From NCBI GenBank assembly GCA_965220265.1, contig CBDCPM010000004.1, positions 2,790,001 to 2,854,000 on the forward strand: a stretch of DNA of 64,000 nucleotides, given 5' to 3'. Below, piece after piece: positions 16,604 through 26,250 of the stretch; positions within the stretch are counted from its first letter, which is position 1, and every line of letters starts with the position of its first letter. A program made the translations under genes and the position numbers. The DNA comes from Bin87 sp965220265 (GTDB lineage Bacteria; Chloroflexota; Dehalococcoidia; Lucifugimonadales; UBA3495). Under the pieces are notes generated by a model. It did not search any database and was not told the origin of the DNA. It worked only from the letters and a program-made list of their open reading frames with translations.

Positions 16604-18500
16604 AAATCCGGCCGGAAACCGACCGGATTATGGCGAGGGGTTATACTCCGGGCAATCGAGGCTAGCGGAGCAGGGCGATGCTGGGAAAGCGTTCAGACCA
16701 GAAGGGCCTCTGGAAGCGGACCGGTTGTATCTGGACCACGTGGGCAAGGACACCTTCTACGGTTTGCTGGCCTCACTGCGGGGCCAGCTGTTCCGCGATG
16801 ACGATTTCGCCGAGATCTACGGTCCGGACAATGGACGGGACAGCGTGCCGCCCAGCCTGCTGGCCACGGCGCTGCTGTTGCAGACCTACGACAAGGTGAG
16901 CGACGCCGAGGCCCAGGCGAGGGCTGACTGCGACATCCGGTGGAAAGTGGCGTTGGGGATTGAGATTGAGGATCGACCCTTTGCCAAGAGTACGCTGCAG
17001 ATGTTCCGGGCACAGTTGATCCTGCACGAGAAGGTGCGGGAGGTATTCGAGAGCAGCCTGCGCTTGGCGCGGCAGTCGGGCTACCTGAAGAAGCGTGGGA
17101 TGCGGGTGGCGCTGGACACGACCTACATCCTGGGACGGGGCGCGGTGAAGGACACCTACAATCTGCTGGCAGACGGGATCGTCAAACTGTTGCGGGTCTT
17201 GGCGGCCGTGGCGAACATCGCTGTCGGGGAATGGGCCGAGGCCCAGGGGTACGCGAGGTACCTGGGCTCCAGCATCAAGGGCGAGGCGGCGATTGATTGG
17301 TCGGACCGCAAAGCGTGGGCGGCGTTGCTGGCTGAGATAGTGGCCGACGCGGACCGGCTGCTGGAGCTGGCGCGGCAGGCGTGGGTGGAATTGCCAGAGA
17401 CCAGCGTCCAGCGGCAGAGCGTAGTGGACGGGGCGGAGTTGCGGGGACAGTTGCTGCTCCAGGACATCGAGCGCAAGAGCGGCGATGGCGATTTTGCTGC
17501 TCATGCTGATGATGCTGATGACGGGGTGAGCCTCAGGGATGGGGTGAGCCGGGACCGGATGCTGTCGGTGCACGACCCGGAGCTGCGCCACGGACACCAG
17601 AGCAGCCGGCGGCGCTTCAACGGGCACAAGGCGGCGATTGTGGTGGACACCGACAGCCAGCTGATCACCGCCGTGGACGTGTTGCCCGGCAACGCTCCGG
17701 ACAATCTGGGGGCCTTGGAACTGGTGGAGCAGAGTGAAGCGAGTACTGGCTCGGTGGTGGAGGAAGCCATGGGCGACGCCGCCTATGGGGACGGCGGGAC
17801 CCGCCAGACCTTCGCCGACGCGGGACGCCGGTTGGTGGCCAAAGTGCCGGGCCGGCCCGACCGGAAACACTTTCCCAAAAATGACTTGCACCTTGACCTG
17901 GCCGCGGGCAGTTGCACCTGTCCGGCGGGACAGGTTACCCACGCCATCGTGCCGGCGGGAAAGCGGACGGATGGCACCGGTCGTGTCCATCGCTTGCAGG
18001 CTTTCCAGTTCGACGGGGCGGTATGTGGGGCCTGTCCGCTGCGCTCCCAGTGCATCGCGGCCCAAGGCCGGCAGGGTCGACGGGTGCTGATCCATCCGCA
18101 GGAAGGCATGTTGCAACAGGCCCGGGCCTTGCAGCAAAGCGCCGACTACGACGAGTATCGAGCGCGACGGGTGGTAGTGGAGCACAGATTGGCCCGGCTG
18201 GTCCAGCTGGGCATCCGGCAGGCCCGCTACTTCGGTAAGGTCAAGTCGAAATTCCAGCTGTATCTGGCGGCCACGGTGGCCAATCTCACCCTGGTGGCGG
18301 GCAAAATCGGGCTGTCGGGCAGTACCGGTGACGGCGCAGCAGGCCACCGCGTCGTCCTCAATGATGTCCACACTGTGGTCGCCAATGCTGCGGCCAATTT
18401 CAGCGCTGCCCGGCTCGGACAACTATGGTCCCTGTTTTTCCTCACGTCGGCTTTACCTCCGAAATCCTTCTACCACAACCAGGGCTTTCCGGCCCGGTTT
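16604..18500 (+). mobile_element. IS1182-family element
   Basis: An 1897-bp element between CTAG at 16600-16603 and CTAG at 18501-18504. Its ends read AAATCCGGCCGGAAACC and, inverted, AAACCGGGCCGGAAAGCC. It shares its left CTAG with IS630 copy A and its right CTAG with the next IS630. Confidence 0.8.
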
Positions 18501-18533
18501 CTAGTACCGCGTCAGTGTGAAACCGAAGGATAG
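16725..18533 (+). CDS. IS1182-family transposase
   Basis: A frame of about 600 residues, uninterrupted. The N-terminal DUF772 region is visible (PPSLLATALLLQTYDKVSD, DIRWKVALGIEIEDRPFAKS), then the DDE core (MRVALDTTYILGRG, VVDTDSQLITAVDVLPGNA, GDAAYGDGGTRQ) and a Cys cluster typical of IS1182 (SCTCPAG, CGACPLRSQCIA). The frame is open upstream of the TTG at 16725, so the true start could be a few codons earlier. Its stop (18533) lies beyond the element end, inside the neighbouring IS630, so the last residues are read from foreign DNA. Confidence 0.88.
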   Translation: MYLDHVGKDTFYGLLASLRGQLFRDDDFAEIYGPDNGRDSVPPSLLATALLLQTYDKVSDAEAQARADCDIRWKVALGIEIEDRPFAKSTLQMFRAQLILHEKVREVFESSLRLARQSGYLKKRGMRVALDTTYILGRGAVKDTYNLLADGIVKLLRVLAAVANIAVGEWAEAQGYARYLGSSIKGEAAIDWSDRKAWAALLAEIVADADRLLELARQAWVELPETSVQRQSVVDGAELRGQLLLQDIERKSGDGDFAAHADDADDGVSLRDGVSRDRMLSVHDPELRHGHQSSRRRFNGHKAAIVVDTDSQLITAVDVLPGNAPDNLGALELVEQSEASTGSVVEEAMGDAAYGDGGTRQTFADAGRRLVAKVPGRPDRKHFPKNDLHLDLAAGSCTCPAGQVTHAIVPAGKRTDGTGRVHRLQAFQFDGAVCGACPLRSQCIAAQGRQGRRVLIHPQEGMLQQARALQQSADYDEYRARRVVVEHRLARLVQLGIRQARYFGKVKSKFQLYLAATVANLTLVAGKIGLSGSTGDGAAGHRVVLNDVHTVVANAAANFSAARLGQLWSLFFLTSALPPKSFYHNQGFPARFLVPRQCETEG

Positions 18534-19774
18534 ATACGGCGAAGCTTATGCCGGGCATTGGTGGTGGAGAATCTCCAGTCGATGGTTGCCGCAGCCTGAT
18601 TCCGCTCGGTCTCCAAGGCGGCAATCTCGCGTTTGAGGGCAGCCTCATCTTCAATGTGGCGATTCAAACATTGGTTGCTGAAGACGCTGAACTCGATCTC
18701 CGCCATCCCTTCGGCAAGCTCAGGACAGGATTGAGCCAGCTCCCATGCTGGGGAGTATAGTGAAACTCCAGCCGTTGGATCACCCGTCTGGCCTCCTTGG
18801 GCTCGAAGGCCTCGTACAGGGAGGCGGGTCAGGGAGGCGGGTCGATGAGTGTTCAGGTTGTCCAGCACTACCCGGATCTTCTCCGCTTCCGGGTAAGCGG
18901 CATCCGCCAGCCAGCGCATCTGATGGGCGAAGTCGGTCATGGTGCGACGCCCGGTCACTGCCACGTGCCTCCAGCCCGCCAATGGCGCACAAGTCATGAA
19001 TAAGTTCCGGGTCCCGTTGCGCTGGTACTCGTAATCAAACCGCTCCCGCCGTCCCGCCTTGGCCGGGATGGGAGACCGTTTCTCCGACACCAACTGCTTG
19101 GAAGTCTCATCTTGGAAGTCTCATCGAAACAGACTACGGGCCGCTTGGGGTCATCGGGTTCCGCATAGCGGTCCAGCACGTCCTCCATGCGGGCTACGAA
19201 CTCGGCGCTCACCTTGGGGATGCACCACTCCTTCTTCCGCCACGGCTTGAGCTTCCGCCACGGCTTGAGTTCGTTTTTTTCAACACCTGCCTGACCGTCT
19301 CCCGGGAGCTGGAGCCGGTCAACTCCAGCTTCACCACTTGGTCGGCAAGCAATCGCAACGTCCAGCGAGTGTGCCCTTCCGGGGCCGCGCTGCAGGCCAC
19401 GGCCACCAGGTGGGCTTCCTACTTTCCATCAAGTTTACGCCGTTGTCCCGGCCGCGGCAGATCATTGAGGGCGCGTTCCAACCCGCCTGCTACGCAGCGC
19501 TGCCGCACCCGGCCGACCGTGGAGGGGCCGACCATCAAGGCTTCCGCCACCTGCTGGTCGGTAAAGCCTTCAGCGGCTTTACACAAAATCAAAGCCCGCT
19601 TCACTTTACGCCCCGAGGACTTGCCGCGCCGGGTGACACCCCACAAATGTTCCCGCTCATCCTGGGTCAAGTTCACTCGATATAACTTGGCAGGCATTCC
19701 CCACACACTCCACTATGAAAGAATGCCTCAATTACATCAATTCTTATATTTGTCAAAAACAACTGGACGCGGTA
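18505..19774 (-). mobile_element. IS630-family element D, diverged from A-C
   Basis: Bounded by CTAG (18501-18504 and 19775-19778), with ends TACCGCGTCAGTG and, inverted, TACCGCGTCCAGT. It was inserted into the remnant of an integrase-core transposase gene, whose tail continues at 19779. Confidence 0.8.
18512..19706 (-). pseudogene. IS630 transposase D, heavily damaged
   Basis: Reading from 19706, the N terminus (KLYRVNLTQDEREHLW) and helix-turn-helix are clear. Lesions then follow in order: a Gln codon turned to TAG after KLDGK; a poly-A slip site; an in-frame 18-bp tandem repeat (19234-19269); a 14-bp tandem repeat at the first catalytic Asp codon (19098-19125, FDETS); a 13-bp tandem repeat just after the second Asp motif DNLNTH (18817-18842); and a 24-bp foreign insert next to the third, acidic motif (18707-18730). 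Deleting these gives a normal IS630 DDE protein. It cannot be functional as read. Confidence 0.85.
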
Positions 19775-19778
19775 CTAG

Positions 19779-19897
19779 CACGCCGCACCACACACCTTCG
19801 AAGGAATCCTTCCGCGTCCACCAGGTGTGCGGCGCTCTCGCCCGCGATTTTCCTTCGACTTGCTCTTGCTCCTCAAGCCACCGGTCGGGCAGCTTGG
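19779..19897 (-). pseudogene. Fragment of an integrase-core transposase
   Basis: About 40 residues on the minus strand (HTWWTRKDSFEGVW) match the RHWRTRKDPFEGVWGNVL segment of the integrase-core transposase at 30.1-31.6 kb. The rest is lost between IS630 D and IS1380 copy 1. Confidence 0.65.
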
Positions 19898-21609
19898 CCC
19901 GAATCCACCGAAGGGACGCGAGTGGGTTGGTGACGCAGGGGATGAGAAGCGTGGTTGATGGCTGCAGTGCCCTGATCCCGCCGGATGCGGGCGGGTGCGG
20001 GTCGACACAGCTACGCCAGGAGGATGTTGACGGCTCGCGAGCGGCGGCGGCGGGCAAGATCACCATAGTCGATGGCAGCTGGAGACACGCGGTGCCCAGC
20101 CTGACGCGGGTCTGCCAGGCGGTTGGGCGGTCTGGTTGAAGGGTCGGGCGCTAGCTACGCCGTCAGGAAGGGAGCGGCAGGGCTCGCAGCCGGGCCAGGG
20201 CCTGCATGAACTGGTTTTGCCAGGGCCAGCCTTGGGGAAGATGCAGGGTGAGGCGGCGGGCCCTGCGGGTGATGCGTCCAGCCAGGGAGAAGAAGCGTCG
20301 CCGGAGGGTCTTGGTGGTAAGGATCTGCTCGCCCAGACCGATGCGCGCCGTCCAGCGGGCCAGGTTGTGCGCCATGACCTGGACGGCCAGCCAGGCGGCG
20401 TTAGCGGCGAAGCGTCCTGAGGGTAGATGATTGAGCCCCACGCCGTACTTCAGGTCGCGGATGGCGTTCTCGATCTCGGCGTGGCGGCGGTGGTCGGCCT
20501 CCAGTTGCAGAGTTTCGCCCTCCCGGTCGGTGATGCAGGCGTGGTAGCTGTAGTCGGCGATGAGCGCCAGTTGGGAACCGGGCGTGGGCTTCACTCTGCG
20601 TACGATGAGACGCGCCGGCGCGGCGTCGGGCTGGCTCTCGAATGGAGTGTATTCAGTCTCGGCCACGTCGGCGGCGCCGTCCATCCAGTAGGAGATGGGT
20701 GTCCAGTCCTGCTCGGGTATGGCCTCGATGAGATTGCGCAACCGGGCGTGCTGGCGGACGGTGATGGAGAAGTGGACATCCAGCTTCCGGCAGACCGCGA
20801 CGATGGCGTGGGAGTAGAAGCCGCTGTCGGCGCGCACGGTGAGTTGTCCGGTGGCCCCAGCGTAGCGCACCCGCCCCACCGTCTCCCGCAGGAAGTGGGC
20901 GGCGCCCCGAGCCGTGTTGGCCCGACCCTCACGGAGCCGCGCCATCAGCACGTCGCCGGTGTCCGCGGCCACGGCCAGCAGCGGGTGATAGCCCCGCTGG
21001 CCGGTGTAACCATGGCGGCGGGCGCCCTCCTTGCCCAGTCCGTAGGTCTCGCAGATGGTGGAGTCCAAGTCGATGGTCAACGGCTCGTCTCCAGGTCCGG
21101 CCCCAGCGGCCCAGGCCCGCGCCAGCAACTCCCGGCTCACCCGATCCAGCTGGCGGACATGACCCCACCGGAAGCTGCGCAGAAAGGTCCCCAGCGTGGA
21201 TGGCGCTTTGACCACGCAGCCGATGGCGCTGGCCGTCCCGCCGGTGCGCAACACGTCGGCGTCATCGATGCAGTCGCCACCGGCCAGGGCCGAGGCCACC
21301 AGCGTCAGCAGCTTGTCCCCCGGGTTGGCTCGACCCGGCGTTTCTCCCAGGTCAACGTTGTTGTCCACCAGCTCACCCACACCCAGGTGCTGGGCCAAAG
21401 TGACCGGCAAAAGCAGTCCGGCGTTGGTCACCAGGCGGTGATCATCGAAGGCGACATGGATGCGGTCGGGGCTGCCCAGTGGTAGCATCTTTTGAGTGCT
21501 CCTCGTTTCGGGTCGGTTTCTTGTCCCAAAAACCATTATCCCCGAAGCGCGGGAGCATTTTCTCATCCCCTCAGCACGCTGGCACATTCACCCTTTCGGT
21601 GGATTGGGG
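19898..21609 (-). mobile_element. IS1380-family element, copy 1
   Basis: A 1712-bp element with ends CCCGAATCCACCGAAGGG and, inverted, CCCCAATCCACCGAAAGGG. Flanks are CTTGG on the left and CTTAG on the right, not a perfect duplication. It appears the same in sequence and length as copy 2 at 36233-37944, which lies in the opposite orientation. Confidence 0.85.
20163..21488 (-). CDS. IS1380-family transposase, copy 1
   Basis: Starting at the ATG at 21488 (GGAGCACTCAAAAG upstream) the product has 441 residues. The IS1380 N terminus is HVAFDDHRLVTNAGLLLPV. The DDE core is PLTIDLDSTICETYG, LTVRADSGFYSHAIV and, towards the C terminus, RRHAEIENAIRDLKYGVGLN, where the catalytic Glu lies; a C-terminal GRITRRARRLTLHLP follows. 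The frame is intact, so this copy may be active. The predicted protein is identical to that of copy 2. Confidence 0.9.
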   Translation of the reverse strand: MLPLGSPDRIHVAFDDHRLVTNAGLLLPVTLAQHLGVGELVDNNVDLGETPGRANPGDKLLTLVASALAGGDCIDDADVLRTGGTASAIGCVVKAPSTLGTFLRSFRWGHVRQLDRVSRELLARAWAAGAGPGDEPLTIDLDSTICETYGLGKEGARRHGYTGQRGYHPLLAVAADTGDVLMARLREGRANTARGAAHFLRETVGRVRYAGATGQLTVRADSGFYSHAIVAVCRKLDVHFSITVRQHARLRNLIEAIPEQDWTPISYWMDGAADVAETEYTPFESQPDAAPARLIVRRVKPTPGSQLALIADYSYHACITDREGETLQLEADHRRHAEIENAIRDLKYGVGLNHLPSGRFAANAAWLAVQVMAHNLARWTARIGLGEQILTTKTLRRRFFSLAGRITRRARRLTLHLPQGWPWQNQFMQALARLRALPLPS

Positions 21610-22369
21610 CTTAGCCTTTATCTAGGCACAGACCTTGGGGATGCTCTGGGCTGGGTCCTGGGCGTGGCACCGGCAGGCTGTCCACCGTGGCCCGCACCAG
21701 CTTCATGTCGTGGCGGTTGGCCCCGTCCACCGCCAACCCTACGGGAATACCCTGGGCCTCGGTCAACAGGCTGCGTTTGACGCTCCGCTTACCCCGGTCC
21801 GTGGGGTTGGGACCGGTTTTTCCCCCGTCCAATGGGGACTTGGTCAAGGAGCAGAGATACAATGGCATCGGGCAGGGTGAGCCTGGCTGGGCCTTTATGG
21901 CACCATCCAGGCTCATCCAACTCCAGACCACCCCCTTCAATTCGTCACAGCGTTCCAGTCCCACCCGCCATAATTCCAGGAATACCCCGGCGGCAACCCA
22001 TTCCTGAAAGCGTAGATGGGCGGTGGAGCCAGAGCATATGCCCGTGGCATCCAACGCCTTCCACTGGCAGCCGGTGCGCAGCACGTAGAAAATGCCGTTG
22101 GCGCAAGTCCGGTCTGGCACCCAAGGCCGGCCTCCGCCCAAAGGGTGGGTGTTCACCCGCTGGGGAAGCAGCGGAGCCAACACCTCCCACAGCTCGTCAG
22201 ATATCCGAAAGGAACTTGTGGTAGGGTTGGCCGCGGTGTACGGGCCAGCACGCTTGGGTCGAGATGGCTTGGGGTCTTTCGCTTTCGTCATTCCCCAAGC
22301 TTAGATTCAACCCTGGCATTTCCCCATTCACTGCTCCTGCAAGTTTCGGTGCGTTTTTAGGATAGGCTC
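21610..22369 (-). mobile_element. IS5-family element D, 3' end truncated
   Basis: The right end GCGTTTTTAGGATAGGCTC is typical of IS5-family inverted ends (GAGCCTATCC). The left end is missing, apparently lost at the border with IS1380 copy 1. Confidence 0.65.
21611..22291 (-). pseudogene. IS5-family transposase with a ~50-bp insert at the first Asp
   Basis: N-terminal IS5 signals (SDELWEVLAPLLPQR, FYVLRTGCQWKALD, RFQEWVAAGVFLELW) lead to WSWMSLDGAIK. A foreign stretch then follows (about 21843-21895) that resembles the start of the IS at 22453-22499, after which the IS5 reading resumes as LDGGKTGPNPTDRGKR and GIPVGLAVDGANRHDMKL. The C-terminal third, with the catalytic Glu, is absent. The insert keeps the frame open but separates the first catalytic Asp from its flank. 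Confidence 0.7.
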
Positions 22370-22380
22370 TAAACCGAAGC

Positions 22381-23835
22381 CAAGCTGGACTTTACGCAAA
22401 ATTTAGAAAAAGTATTAAGGCAGGGTAAGCTGGCTTGACCCATATCTCACTAAAGGCCCAGCCATGCTCACCCTGCCCGATGTCATTGTATCCATACTCA
22501 TTCCCTTCGCAACGCTGTTCAGCAACCCAACCTGGCGGAAAGCCCAGGTGCTGCTGGTCGGCGCGATCCTGACCCCGGGCCAACGCACCGTCGCCGCGGC
22601 GCTCCGTGTGATGGGCCTCAGCGATCAACGCGACTACGCCCGCTACCACGAGGTGCTCAACCGGGCGGTGTGGTCATCCCGTGCGGCAGCCCGCATCCTG
22701 CTGTTGCTGTTGCTGCTGCTCCAGCACCTTGATCAGGGCGACGGCCCACTGATCTTCGGCATCGACGAAACCCTGGAACGGCGTCGCGGTCCTCAGATCA
22801 AAGGTCGGGGCATCTACCGCGACGCGGTGCGTTCCAGCCGCTAGCTACGTGGTCAAGGCCAGCGGTCTGCGCTGGATCTCCCTGATGTGGCTGGGCCGGG
22901 TGCCCTGGGCCGGGCGGCATCGGGCCTTGCCGGTGCTCACGGTGCTGGCGCCATCGGCGCGGTATTACCACCAGCAGGGACGCCGCCACAAAAAGCTCAC
23001 CGACTGGGCGCGGAGATGGTCATGCACCAGCGCCGCTGGCTGCCGCAGCGCCCGCTGGCGCTGGTGGGCGACACGACTACGCCGTGCTGGACCTGCTCCA
23101 CTGCTGCCAATCCCTCTGTGAACCCGTTACCCTGATCGCCCGTTTGCGTCTGGACGCGGCCCTCTATGCGCCAGCGCCGCCGCGTCAACCGGGTCAGAAC
23201 GGTCGCCCCCCCGGAAAGGTGCGCGGCGACCGCCGCTGAAAGCCCTCCTCGACCAGGCCAACGTAACGTGGGCCAGCGTGTCAGTGGCCTGGTACGACGG
23301 CACCACTCGCACGGTGGAACTCACCTCCGAGACGGCGGTGTGGTACCGCTCCGGCAAGCCTCCCGTTCTCATTTGCTGGGTGTCGATCCGCGATCCCCAG
23401 GGTGCCTTCACTCCCCAAGCTTTGCTCTGTACCGACCCCGCGGCGGACCCGAAGCAAATCCTGGAATGGTTTGTCCTGCGCTGGCAACTGGAGGTCACCT
23501 TCCAGGAAGTGCGAGCGCATCTGGGCGTGGCGACCCAACGCCAGTGGTCCGACCGCGCCATCGCCCGCACCACGCCAATCCTGATGGGCCTATTCTCCTG
23601 GACCACCCTGGCGGCTCACTTGATGCAGGAACAACTGCCCATGAGCCAGCGCACCGCGGCCTGGTACGCCAAGCCGTCGCCGACCTTCGTGGACGCCATC
23701 GCCCTGGTGCGCCGCCACCTGTGGCTGGCGTCGGAGGGTTTCTCGCTGTCGGTCGCCGACCCCGATATTCAGGAACTCCCCGTCACTCTGTACTACCGAC
23801 TTGTAGATTCCCTCGCTTACGCCGCTTGAAATGCG
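22381..23835 (+). mobile_element. Degenerate IS with DDE_5-type (IS701-like) transposase
   Basis: It begins near AAGCTGGACTTTA; a homologous start occurs at 29740. The end is judged from the transposase stop. Inverted ends could not be defined. An IS5 D-like remnant follows it. Confidence 0.5.
22464..23829 (+). pseudogene. DDE superfamily transposase, at least three frameshifts
   Basis: The ATG at 22464 starts MLTLPDVIVSILIPFATLF, and the first catalytic motif is LIFGIDETLERRRGP. An extra T near 22840 creates a TAG stop after DAVRSSR. The frame then continues as VVKASGLRWISLMWLGRVPW, shifts again near 23010 to MVMHQRRWLPQRPLALVGD, and loses bases in the second Asp motif (GGGCGACACGACTACG). 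The final frame (23278-23829) carries ILEWFVLRWQLEVTFQEVR with the catalytic Glu region. Repairing three indels would give one protein of about 450 residues. Confidence 0.75.
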
Positions 23836-23837
23836 TA

Positions 23838-24000
23838 AAGCTCGCCAGATATCCGAAAGGAACTTGTGGTAGGGTTGGCCGCGGTGGACGTGCCAGCACG
23901 CTTGGGTTGAGGGGGCTTGGGGTCTTTCGCCAGTTTTAATTCAACCCCAGCCGTTCCCCCTTTGCTACTCCCGCAAGTTTCCGCCGGTTTTTGGGATAAG
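23838..24000 (-). pseudogene. Remnant of an IS5 D-like element
   Basis: This repeats 22195-22360 with changes: the same TAANPTTSSFRISGEL N-terminal coding piece and an end ending in GGGATAAG. Only the 5' part of the transposase remains. Confidence 0.6.
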
Positions 24001-24133
24001 TTGTTCTTACGAATAAAAATTATTGACGTCGGCAATGACGGTAAATTAGACTGGCGCAGGGACAAGTTTATGATGGATTTCGTCATTATGGTCGGAATTC
24101 ATCTCCAAGTAAAATTTCACGGTGGAGGGGCTT

Positions 24134-26155
24134 ATGGCGGATTACGACATTATCATCAGGAAAGGCACCATAGTTGACGGAACGCGAACGCCGCGGTATG
24201 TGAGCGACATTGCGGTCAAGGATGGCAGGATCGCAAAGATTGGTGGGCTGAACGGCGGTACGGCCGACCGGGTAATTGACGCGGAAGGTCTGATTGTGGC
24301 GCCGGGGTTCGTTGACCTTCACACGCATTACGATGCCCAGATTTTCTGGGATCCCTACTGCACCCTGTCGGGCTGGCACGGCGTTACGTCCGTGGCCCTG
24401 GGCAACTGCGGGTTCGGCTTTGCGCCGTCGCGGGTGGAGGATCAGGACCGGGCGATGCTCAGCATGACCCGAAACGAGGCCATCCCCTACGACGCCATGA
24501 AGGAAGGGATGCCTTGGAACTGGGTTACCTTCCCCGACTTCATCGACAGCCTCGCCAACACTCCCAAGGGCGTGAACTGTTTGACCTACGTGCCGCTGAC
24601 GCCGCTCTACGCCTGGGTCATGGGTTGGGACGAGGCCAAGAACCGTCGCCCCACGGAGGACGAGCTACAGGAAATGGTGCGGCTCATTCACGAGGCCATG
24701 GACCACGGCGCGTGTGGCTGGTCGGCCCAGGTGCTGGGGGTGAACTCCGTGCAGCGGGACTACGACGGCACCCCGATGATTACCGATATGTTGTCCGAGC
24801 ACGAGGTGCTGACCTTTGCCAAAGTGCTGGCCGACCGAGACGAGGGTTTTATCGAGTTGGCCTACCAGGAGACCGGCGAGGAAGGGCGACCTTTGGGTGA
24901 AGGGGCGCGCCTATTCTTTGAAAGGGTAGCCGAGGTCTCGAACCGTCCGGTGCTGTACCAGACGGTGTCTCCCAACTCGGTACACCCCGAACAGCACCGC
25001 GAGCGCATCCGCTGGCTAGAGAGTTGCGCTGAGCGTGGCTTGCGGGTTTACGGACAAGGCAATACCCGCCGCGGGGGATTCGAGCTCACCTTCGAAGACT
25101 GGAACCTGTTCGACGACACTCCCATGTGGCGCGAGGTCACTCTGGGCGACAAGGCCACTAGGAAGGCCAAGATGTCCGATCCGGAGATGCGTCAGCGGCT
25201 GAAGGAAGAATGGGATTCTGGCCGCCGTCCCACCCAGGTGACGCCCGGCTCCGTGGGCAGCCTGCAGGTGATGACCCGCAAGGTGAAGATCGACATCGGC
25301 GCTGAGACCGACTTCACCCGGATGCCTGCTAGGGTCAATGTCAGCGGGGCGGACTATTTCCTGGTCAACACCCGCGACGGCTACAAGCTGCTGTCGGTGG
25401 TCTGCCCGCACCAGGGGGGTTGCGTAGATGATGAAGGAGACAAGTTCGTCTGCGATACCCACGGCTACGAGTATGAGCATGACGGCGGACGATGCATCAC
25501 CAACGGCGAGCTGCGCTTGAAGTCCTTCGTCGTCAACGTCGTCGATGGGCGCATGATTGCTCTGGCGCCGGACGAAACCGAAGCCTCCAGCCCGCAGGCT
25601 GGCCTGAGTGTTCAGCAAATCGCCGACGAGCAGGGCAAGCATGTTATCGACGCGCTGCTGGACATGTGCGTGGAAGACGACCTGGCGACGGAGTTCTACG
25701 CCGACACCCAGGGGCGCGATGTAGCGCAGTACACGGCGGAGGTGCTGGACTCCAACCACGTTGTTGCCGGTGTTTCCGACGGCGGCGCGCACGTCAAGTT
25801 CCTGACCGCCGGCATCTATCCGACGGATATGCTGGCCTGGCTGGTGCGAGACGAACAGGTCATCACCCTGGAGGACGCCCACTTCAAGCTATCGTATCTG
25901 CCGGCCCACTTCGGCGGGTTCCAGGACCGGGGAGCGCTGCGTGAGGGTGCGCCGGCGGACATGGTCGTCTATGATCTGGAGAAGCTAGAAGTGCTGCCTT
26001 CTGAGGTGGCCGAGGACTTGCCCGGCGGCGAGTGGCGCCGCATCCAGAAGGCCAGGGGCTACCGCTGGACGCTGGTGAACGGCGAAATCACCTTCGAGGA
26101 CGGCGAACCCACCGGCGCGATGCCCGGGCGTCTGCTGCGGAACGGGCGGGGATAG
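24134..26155 (+). CDS. Amidohydrolase (N-acyl-D-amino-acid deacylase-like) with embedded Rieske domain
   Basis: From the ATG at 24134 (GGAGGGG upstream) the protein has 673 residues. Residues 1-375 are an amidohydrolase: metal motif DLHTH with His63 and His65, then LGNCGFGFAPSR and VLYQTVSPNS. Residues about 378-478 are a Rieske [2Fe-2S] domain, with Cys424-Pro-His426 (SVVCPHQGGCVDD) and Cys440-Asp-Thr-His443 (FVCDTHGYEY), spacing C-x-H-x13-C-x2-H. The amidohydrolase then resumes: HVIDALLDMCVEDDLATEF, GVSDGGAHVKF with Asp549, DRGALREGAPADMVVYD and the terminal EITFEDGEPTGAMPGRLL. The frame is continuous through both junctions, so this is a true fusion. Family knowledge suggests metal-dependent hydrolysis of an acyl amide or cyclic amide; the iron-sulfur part could be structural, redox-sensing or electron-donating. 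Remnants of a peptide ABC transporter follow. Confidence 0.88.
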   Translation: MADYDIIIRKGTIVDGTRTPRYVSDIAVKDGRIAKIGGLNGGTADRVIDAEGLIVAPGFVDLHTHYDAQIFWDPYCTLSGWHGVTSVALGNCGFGFAPSRVEDQDRAMLSMTRNEAIPYDAMKEGMPWNWVTFPDFIDSLANTPKGVNCLTYVPLTPLYAWVMGWDEAKNRRPTEDELQEMVRLIHEAMDHGACGWSAQVLGVNSVQRDYDGTPMITDMLSEHEVLTFAKVLADRDEGFIELAYQETGEEGRPLGEGARLFFERVAEVSNRPVLYQTVSPNSVHPEQHRERIRWLESCAERGLRVYGQGNTRRGGFELTFEDWNLFDDTPMWREVTLGDKATRKAKMSDPEMRQRLKEEWDSGRRPTQVTPGSVGSLQVMTRKVKIDIGAETDFTRMPARVNVSGADYFLVNTRDGYKLLSVVCPHQGGCVDDEGDKFVCDTHGYEYEHDGGRCITNGELRLKSFVVNVVDGRMIALAPDETEASSPQAGLSVQQIADEQGKHVIDALLDMCVEDDLATEFYADTQGRDVAQYTAEVLDSNHVVAGVSDGGAHVKFLTAGIYPTDMLAWLVRDEQVITLEDAHFKLSYLPAHFGGFQDRGALREGAPADMVVYDLEKLEVLPSEVAEDLPGGEWRRIQKARGYRWTLVNGEITFEDGEPTGAMPGRLLRNGRG

Positions 26156-26177
26156 ACCCGCGCCAGCGGAGCATACA

Positions 26178-26199
26178 GGGGCGAATGACCATTCGCCCC
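26178..26199 (+). terminator. Perfect hairpin after the amidohydrolase
   Basis: GGGGCGAAT-GACC-ATTCGCCCC, a 9-bp perfect stem 23 bases after the stop codon. There is no T tract, so it may be a dispersed palindromic repeat that protects or ends the transcript. Confidence 0.45.
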
Positions 26200-26221
26200 A
26201 TCTCCGTTGTCGCCACACGTG

Positions 26222-26250
26222 TTGCCTCATTGAGAAATGTTACCGAAAAA
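26222..26250. repeat. Solo end of the integrase-core IS
   Basis: TTGCCTCATTGAGAAATGTT followed by ACCGAAA matches the inverted right end of the IS at 30061-31678 (TGAGGCAA at 31671). It directly abuts the truncated binding-protein gene, so an IS of this family once sat here and left one end behind. Confidence 0.65.
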
